Of a stretch of DNA of 64,000 nucleotides, positions 62,061 to 64,000 are shown piece by piece. The position numbers were made by a program, and so were the translations under genes. The notes beneath the pieces were generated by a model that was not told the DNA's origin, searched no databases, and saw only the letters and a list, made by a program, of their open reading frames with translations. Source of the stretch: VFMC01 sp046331225 (lineage in GTDB: Bacteria; Actinomycetota; Acidimicrobiia; Acidimicrobiales; Ilumatobacteraceae); contig JAXLRF010000004.1 in assembly GCA_046331225.1 (NCBI GenBank), forward strand, positions 124,001 through 188,000, read 5' to 3'. How positions within the stretch are numbered: position 1 is the first letter of the stretch; each line of letters starts with the position of its first letter.

Positions 62061-64000
62061 TGACGCCACCCGTGATGACGCCGCCCCCGGCGTGGCCGCC
62101 GAACCACGATCCGCTCGACCGAGCCGCGCCCGACGCGCTGCGCCCCGGTGCCGACGGCCGTCCCGCGCACGGCACACCCTCGCCGGCGCGCGTGGCGGTG
62201 TCCGACGTCCGACCGATCGTCGACGGGGGTCGCTTCCCCGTGAAGCGCGTGCTCGGCGACGTGCTCACCGTGTCGGCGATCGTCTGCGCCGACGGTCACG
62301 ACGAGCTCCGCGCGCAGGTGCTGCACCGTCGCGGCGCCGGCGCGTGGGAGCCGACGCCGATGCGACGCCGACCCGACGGACGTTGGGAGGCCGACCTCGA
62401 GCTGCTCGACATCGGCGTGCACCACGTGGCCGTCGAGGCCTGGGTCGACGAGGTGGCCACCTGGGAGCGCACCATCGCCCGCAAGCGTGCGGCCGGGCAG
62501 CCGACCGAGCTCGACGAGCGGTCGCTCGCCGATGCGCTCACCGTCGACCGGCGGCGACACCTCGTGTCGAGCCCTGCGGTGCAGGTGCTGGTGGAGCGGC
62601 CGCTCGCCGGCTGCAGCGCCTGGTACGAGTTCTTCCCGCGATCGACGGTGGACGGCACCGTGCGCCACGCCACCCTGCGCGACGCCATCGAGCGATTGCC
62701 GTACGTCGCCGACCTCGGCTTCGACATCGTGTACCTGCCACCGATCCACCCGATCGGGCACACCCACCGCAAGGGGCCCGACAACTCGCTGGTGGCCGGC
62801 CCGGACGATGTGGGCAGCCCCTGGGCCATCGGCGACGAGACCGGCGGCCACGACGCAGTGCACGCACAGCTGGGCACGATCGACGACGTGCGTGCGCTCG
62901 CCGAGGCGGCCCGCGGCCACGGCATGGAGTTGGCGCTCGACCTCGCGTTCCAGTGCAGCCCCGACCATCCCTGGGTGCGCGAGCACCCCGAGTGGTTCAC
63001 GGTGCGAGCCGACGGCTCGATCGCGCACGCCGAGAACCCACCCAAGCGGTACGACGACATCGTCCCGCTCAACTTCGACAGCGACGACTGGCCTGGGCTG
63101 TGGCAGGCCCTCGCCCAGGTGGTGCGGCACTGGCGGGCACAGGGCGTGCGCGTGTTCCGCGTCGACAACCCGCACACCAAGCCGTTCGCGTTCTGGGAGT
63201 GGCTGATCGCCGAGATGCAGCGCGAGGACCCCGAGGTGGTGTTCCTCGCCGAGGCCTTCGCCGCGCCGCCGGTGATGATGCACCTCGCGAAGGTGGGCTT
63301 CACCCAGTCGTACACGCACTTCCCGTGGCAACACACCCCGTGGCAGCTGCGCGAGTACGCGACGATGCTCACGTCGGGCGAGCCCGCCGAGTACCTGCGC
63401 GCCAACTCGTGGCCACAGACGCCCGACATCCTCACCGACGAGCTGCAGCAGGGCGTGAAGCCGGCCTTCGTCACCCGTCTCGTGCTGGCCGCGACGCTGA
63501 GCGCGTCGTACGGCATCTACGGGCCGGCGTTCGAGACCATGGCGAGCGAGCCGCGGCAGGGTGCCGAGGAGTACGGCCACAACGAGAAGTACGAGCTGCG
63601 CACCTGGGACCTGGCCCGCGCCCAGCTGCTGCCCGAGATCGCCACGATCAACCGGATCCGCCGGCGCATGCGCGCGCTGCACCACGACCGGTCGCTCGTG
63701 TTCCACCATTGCGACAACGACCGCATCGTCGTGTTCTCGAAGACGGCGCCGCGCCGAGTGCTCGGCGTCGGCGACACCCCCCACGAGGGCATGTCGGACG
63801 ACCCCGTGCTCGTGGTCGCCACCACCGACCACTGGTCGACCCAGTCGGGCACGGTGCGCCTCGACCTGTCGGCGCTCGGCCCGGGCACCTGGGACGACTA
63901 CGACGCGATCGACCTGTTCGGCGGCGGCCGCTACCGGTGGCGTGGCGCCGACAACGTCGTGATCCTCTCGCCCGACGCGCCCGTGCACGTCCTCCAGCTG
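62060..64000 (+). CDS. glgE: Alpha-1,4-glucan:maltose-1-phosphate maltosyltransferase GlgE (3' end outside window)
   Basis: At least 647 residues, still open at base 64000. GlgE (GH13_3) extends alpha-1,4-glucan from maltose-1-phosphate made from trehalose. The N-terminal beta domain starts VSDVRPIVDGGRFPVKRVLGD. The catalytic barrel shows GCSAWYEFFPRS, LPYVADLGFDIVYLPPIHPIGHTHRKGPDN, SPWAIGDETGGHDAVHAQLGT, FRVDNPHTKPFAFW (nucleophile Asp) and VVFLAEAF (acid/base Glu), then FPWQHTPWQLREY and EKYELRTWDL. Start is GTG 62060 or ATG 62075; both precede the conserved domain by about 40 residues of Pro-rich leader. Partner genes (glgB, treS, pep2) may lie further right. Confidence 0.95.
   Translation, partial: MTPPVMTPPPAWPPNHDPLDRAAPDALRPGADGRPAHGTPSPARVAVSDVRPIVDGGRFPVKRVLGDVLTVSAIVCADGHDELRAQVLHRRGAGAWEPTPMRRRPDGRWEADLELLDIGVHHVAVEAWVDEVATWERTIARKRAAGQPTELDERSLADALTVDRRRHLVSSPAVQVLVERPLAGCSAWYEFFPRSTVDGTVRHATLRDAIERLPYVADLGFDIVYLPPIHPIGHTHRKGPDNSLVAGPDDVGSPWAIGDETGGHDAVHAQLGTIDDVRALAEAARGHGMELALDLAFQCSPDHPWVREHPEWFTVRADGSIAHAENPPKRYDDIVPLNFDSDDWPGLWQALAQVVRHWRAQGVRVFRVDNPHTKPFAFWEWLIAEMQREDPEVVFLAEAFAAPPVMMHLAKVGFTQSYTHFPWQHTPWQLREYATMLTSGEPAEYLRANSWPQTPDILTDELQQGVKPAFVTRLVLAATLSASYGIYGPAFETMASEPRQGAEEYGHNEKYELRTWDLARAQLLPEIATINRIRRRMRALHHDRSLVFHHCDNDRIVVFSKTAPRRVLGVGDTPHEGMSDDPVLVVATTDHWSTQSGTVRLDLSALGPGTWDDYDAIDLFGGGRYRWRGADNVVILSPDAPVHVLQL

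Overview
The window is high-GC DNA with very compact, often overlapping genes and GTG/TTG starts. An intein-split DnaB, LPxTG surface proteins, GlgE and an actinobacterial-type hydrogenase locus point to an actinobacterium. An Acidimicrobiia/Ilumatobacter-like lineage is my best guess, by inference only. No rRNA, tRNA, CRISPR array, IS element or prophage was seen, and no gene-free stretch exceeds about 204 bp.

Layout. (1) 1-5779: the 3' part of dnaB with the end of an intein; an ArsR/SRPBCC pair with a perfect palindromic operator candidate; a conserved protein of unknown function; an ECF sigma factor overlapping a membrane-anchored SGNH protein; a VOC protein; a small membrane protein. (2) 5812-14184: one 2790-residue DUF11/SdrD-B surface protein ending in LPSTG. 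(3) 14360-17313: an MFS exporter and two envelope proteins. (4) 17205-19904: a four-gene ECF transporter for nickel or cobalt, with every junction overlapping by 4 bp.

(5) About 19.94-34.56 kb: fur-like, hypB, hypA and a LysR gene on the minus strand. Divergent from them are a DUF1641-like gene, [NiFe]-hydrogenase small and large subunits, maturation protease, small ORF, TPR, NifU-like, NHL, hypF, hypC, hypD, hypE and a GNAT-AAA fusion. Content and motifs fit the actinobacterial high-affinity (group 1h, formerly group 5) hydrogenase. The transporter, regulator, maturation set and enzyme make one Ni-uptake-to-H2-oxidation module. Nearly every gene in this block is broken by many single-base, mutually compensating frameshifts, while both flanks (including ORFs over 8 kb) are clean. 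Local sequence error is the likeliest cause, so these genes are given as frameshifted.

(6) 35742-40166: an FMN/F420-type flavoprotein and a 1281-residue cyclase-ATPase-TPR signalling protein. (7) 40270-48399: a 2709-residue secreted protein with a beta-helix, about 23 LPSGS repeats, a C25/caspase-like peptidase region and Ig-like repeats. (8) 48604-55911: EamA transporter, aldehyde dehydrogenase, a MASE1-GAF-PP2C-HATPase protein and a PhoD-like phosphatase. (9) 56042-59713: an overlapping envelope-lipid operon (two PAP2 phosphatases, YihY/BrkB, a diacylglycerol-kinase-like enzyme). (10) 59666-61944: a glycosyltransferase cluster in which one glycosyltransferase has lost its middle and a carbamoyltransferase survives only as a 65-codon remnant. 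(11) 62060-64000: glgE, running off the right edge.
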